From positions 1-7,050 of the forward strand of contig WRNL01000080.1 in assembly GCA_009776625.1 (NCBI GenBank): 7,050 bases of DNA. Reading direction: 5' to 3'. The notes below the pieces were generated by a model that was given only the letters and a program-made list of their open reading frames with translations, made no database searches and was not told where the DNA came from. Source of the stretch: Methanomassiliicoccaceae archaeon. Lineage in GTDB: Archaea; Thermoplasmatota; Thermoplasmata; Methanomassiliicoccales; Methanomethylophilaceae. The stretch's first letter is position 1, and each line of letters begins with the position of its first letter. Made by a program: the position numbers and the translations under genes. This document shows, piece after piece, positions 5,586 through 7,050 of this stretch.

Positions 5586-6935
5586 ATGAGCGAAGGAAAG
5601 CAACGGAGGATAATCATCGTCGGCGCCGCTGGGCGCGATTTTCACAATTTCAACACGTTCTACCGCGACAACCCGCAGTACAAGGTCGTGGCGTTCACCG
5701 CTGCGCAGATACCGGACATCGCCGACAGGAAGTACCCCGCCTCCCTGGCGGGCTCCCTGTACCCTGACGGGATCCCCATCCACGCCCAGGACGAGCTGGA
5801 GTCCCTCATAAAGAAGCTCGACGTGGACGAGTGCGTGTTCTCGTACAGCGACGTCCCGTACCCGTTCGTGATGGGCATGGGCGCGAAGGTCAACGCCGCT
5901 GGCGCGGACTTCTCGATGATGGGCCACAAGAACACCGCGATCAAGAGCACGAAGCCGGTCATCGCCGTCGGGGCGATCAGGACTGGATGCGGGAAGAGCC
6001 AGACCAGCCGCAGGATAGCCGAGATCCTCATGGGCATGGGGCTCAGGGTGATCGCCATACGCCACCCGATGCCATACGGCGACCTCGCCGCCCAGAAGGT
6101 CCAGCGGTTCGCCGCCCTCGAGGACCTCGTCAAGCACAAGTGCACCATCGAGGAGATGGAGGAGTACGAGCCCCACATCGTGCGCGGGAACGTCATCTAC
6201 GCGGGGGTCGACTACGAGGCCATACTCCGGGCGGCCGAGAACGACCCTGCGGGGTGCGACGTGATCCTCTGGGACGGCGGCAACAACGACTTCTCGTTCT
6301 ACAAGCCCGACCTGATGGTGACGGTCGTCGACCCGCACCGCCCCGGGCACGAGCTGTCGTACTACCCCGGCGAGGTCACCCTGCGCATGGCCGACGTGGT
6401 CGTGATCAACAAGATAGACAGCGCCGACTTCGAGAACATCCAGACCGTGAGGAGGAACATCGAGCGCGTTAACCCCAAGGCAACGGTCGTCGACGCCGCC
6501 TCCACGCTGAGCGTCACCGACCCGTCGCTCATCAAGGGCAAGCGCGTCCTGGTCATAGAGGACGGCCCGACCCTGACCCACGGCGAGATGAAGATCGGCG
6601 CCGGGGTCGTCGCGGCACGCCAGTTCGGGGCGGCGGAGATCATAGACCCCCGCGAGTTCGCTGTCGGTAAGCTCGCGGAGACGTACAGGATATACCCCGG
6701 CATCGGGAAGCTCCTGCCCGCGATGGGCTACGGGGAGCAGCAGATGAAGGACCTGTCCGCCACGATCGACAGGACGGACTGCGACACGGTCGTCATCGCC
6801 ACGCCGATAGACCTGCAGCGTGTGATCAAGATCAGCAAGCCCTGCACCCGCGTCGGCTACGACCTGCAGGAGATAGGCAAGCCAGACCTCGAGATGGTGC
6901 TTGACGGCTTCGTCAAGAAGTTCGTCAAGAAGTGA
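5586..6935 (+). CDS. Cyclic 2,3-diphosphoglycerate synthetase-family P-loop protein (COG2403-type predicted GTPase)
   Basis: The 449-residue cytoplasmic protein belongs to the archaeal family annotated either as cyclic 2,3-diphosphoglycerate synthetase (CpgS, ATP-driven ring closure of 2,3-diphosphoglycerate) or as a predicted GTPase. The N-terminal part has IIIVGAAGRDFHNFN (9-23), a Rossmann-like glycine loop, and FSYSDVPY (85-92). The central P-loop is AIRTGCGKSQTSR (130-142), with Gly136-Lys137-Ser138. Further blocks are IRHPMPYGDL (158-167), WDGGNND (229-235), VDPHRPGHE (248-256) and NKID (275-278), the last like a guanine-specificity motif. The C-terminal part (about 317-445) ends in a lysine-rich tail FVKKFVKK. 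All blocks expected of the family are intact and the length is usual (about 450-460). The chemistry here is uncertain: cyclic diphosphoglycerate is known as a thermoprotectant and phosphate store in some methanogens, and not every homologue need make it. The ATG at 5586 has a good Shine-Dalgarno sequence. Confidence 0.82.
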   Translation: MSEGKQRRIIIVGAAGRDFHNFNTFYRDNPQYKVVAFTAAQIPDIADRKYPASLAGSLYPDGIPIHAQDELESLIKKLDVDECVFSYSDVPYPFVMGMGAKVNAAGADFSMMGHKNTAIKSTKPVIAVGAIRTGCGKSQTSRRIAEILMGMGLRVIAIRHPMPYGDLAAQKVQRFAALEDLVKHKCTIEEMEEYEPHIVRGNVIYAGVDYEAILRAAENDPAGCDVILWDGGNNDFSFYKPDLMVTVVDPHRPGHELSYYPGEVTLRMADVVVINKIDSADFENIQTVRRNIERVNPKATVVDAASTLSVTDPSLIKGKRVLVIEDGPTLTHGEMKIGAGVVAARQFGAAEIIDPREFAVGKLAETYRIYPGIGKLLPAMGYGEQQMKDLSATIDRTDCDTVVIATPIDLQRVIKISKPCTRVGYDLQEIGKPDLEMVLDGFVKKFVKK

Positions 6936-6936
6936 C

Positions 6937-6942
6937 TTTTTT
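6937..6942 (+). terminator. Oligo-T terminator of the COG2403-type gene
   Basis: Six Ts begin one base after the TGA stop. Short oligo-T runs on the coding strand are the typical intrinsic termination signal in archaea, with no hairpin needed. A single short run may be only partly efficient. Confidence 0.45.
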
Positions 6943-6948
6943 CCACAA

Positions 6949-6980
6949 GGGGCCGCCGGCCCCGCCCTCCGGGGCGGGGC
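6949..6980. repeat. Two overlapping, mutually exclusive GC hairpins
   Basis: Stem 1 is GGGGCC (6949-6954) with GGCCCC (6958-6963) around GCC. Stem 2 is GCCCCGCCC (6959-6967) with GGGCGGGGC (6972-6980) around TCCG. They share 6959-6963, so only one can form fully at a time. They lie between the oligo-T of one gene and the TATA box of the next, so they are probably in the trailer of the first transcript or a DNA-level barrier. Confidence 0.6.
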
Positions 6981-6994
6981 ACGGCTGGCCCAGG

Positions 6995-7031
6995 TTTAAT
7001 ACTCCCGAGCCGTTCCCCCCATAGGTGGAGG
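6995..7031 (+). promoter_or_regulatory. TATA box and Shine-Dalgarno of the gene at the right edge
   Basis: TTTAATA (6995-7001) predicts transcription start near 7023. GGAGG (7027-7031) follows, six bases before an ATG at 7038. Spacing of all three elements is close to ideal for an archaeal gene with a short leader. Confidence 0.6.
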
Positions 7032-7037
7032 CGAGAG

Positions 7038-7050
7038 ATGAGGCAGCCGC
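7038..7050 (+). CDS. Start of an unidentified gene (four codons, runs off the right edge)
   Basis: ATG at 7038 follows a strong GGAGG ribosome-binding site and a well-placed TATA box. Only Met-Arg-Gln-Pro is visible, so the product cannot be named. The call rests on the expression signals. Confidence 0.5.

Noticed and set aside
5322..6581. Long minus-strand frame of 419 codons over the COG2403-type gene
   Set aside because: Val/Asp/His-rich antisense shadow, with no ribosome-binding site and no family motif.

Overview
The window looks like chromosomal DNA of a methanogenic archaeon. It carries adjoining hdrC and hdrB genes (heterodisulfide reductase). Its promoters are of the archaeal TATA type, one transcript appears leaderless, and it has an archaeal-type P-loop protein of the cyclic 2,3-diphosphoglycerate synthetase/COG2403 family. 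The GC-rich coding sequence, AT-rich promoters and a mix of AAA ATPase and Fic accessory genes fit the order Methanomassiliicoccales (Thermoplasmata) best. That placement is inferred from recalled family features, not from a search. None of the five genes whose stop lies in the window ends in TAG, which is compatible with a pyrrolysine-using lineage but is weak evidence.

Layout. Positions 1-738 (minus strand) hold hdrC followed by the first 80 codons of hdrB, overlapping by 4 bases (ATGA) and driven by a TATA box near 775. Positions 739-1433 have no intact gene. They contain the 34-codon remnant of an archaeal AAA ATPase (minus strand) cut just before its P-loop, two inverted repeats, and six full copies plus a partial copy of a 23-bp tandem repeat. 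The array runs into the promoter of a plus-strand AAA ATPase with a DUF4143 C-terminus (1434-2705). Convergent with it is a short-form homoserine dehydrogenase (2765-3736, minus). Upstream of that is a Fic-domain protein with a C-terminal winged-helix-like region (3928-5109, minus), apparently read from a leaderless promoter with a perfect 14-bp palindrome beside its TATA box. Positions 5110-5585 are gene-free: first very AT-rich, then GC-rich with several inverted repeats. The plus-strand COG2403-type gene follows (5586-6935), then an oligo-T stretch, two overlapping GC hairpins, and the promoter, Shine-Dalgarno and first four codons of another gene at the right edge.

How the genes relate. 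HdrB and HdrC are subunits of the enzyme that reduces the CoM-S-S-CoB heterodisulfide at the end of methanogenesis. Homoserine dehydrogenase serves threonine and methionine synthesis. The COG2403-type protein may make cyclic 2,3-diphosphoglycerate or another product. These are unlinked housekeeping functions. The stretch from the ATPase remnant through the DUF4143 ATPase, and separately the Fic gene, look like accessory genes set among them. The points most worth a second look are the 23-bp array joined to the DUF4143 ATPase promoter, the ATPase remnant that keeps its whole expression signal, and the structured non-coding stretch before the COG2403-type gene.
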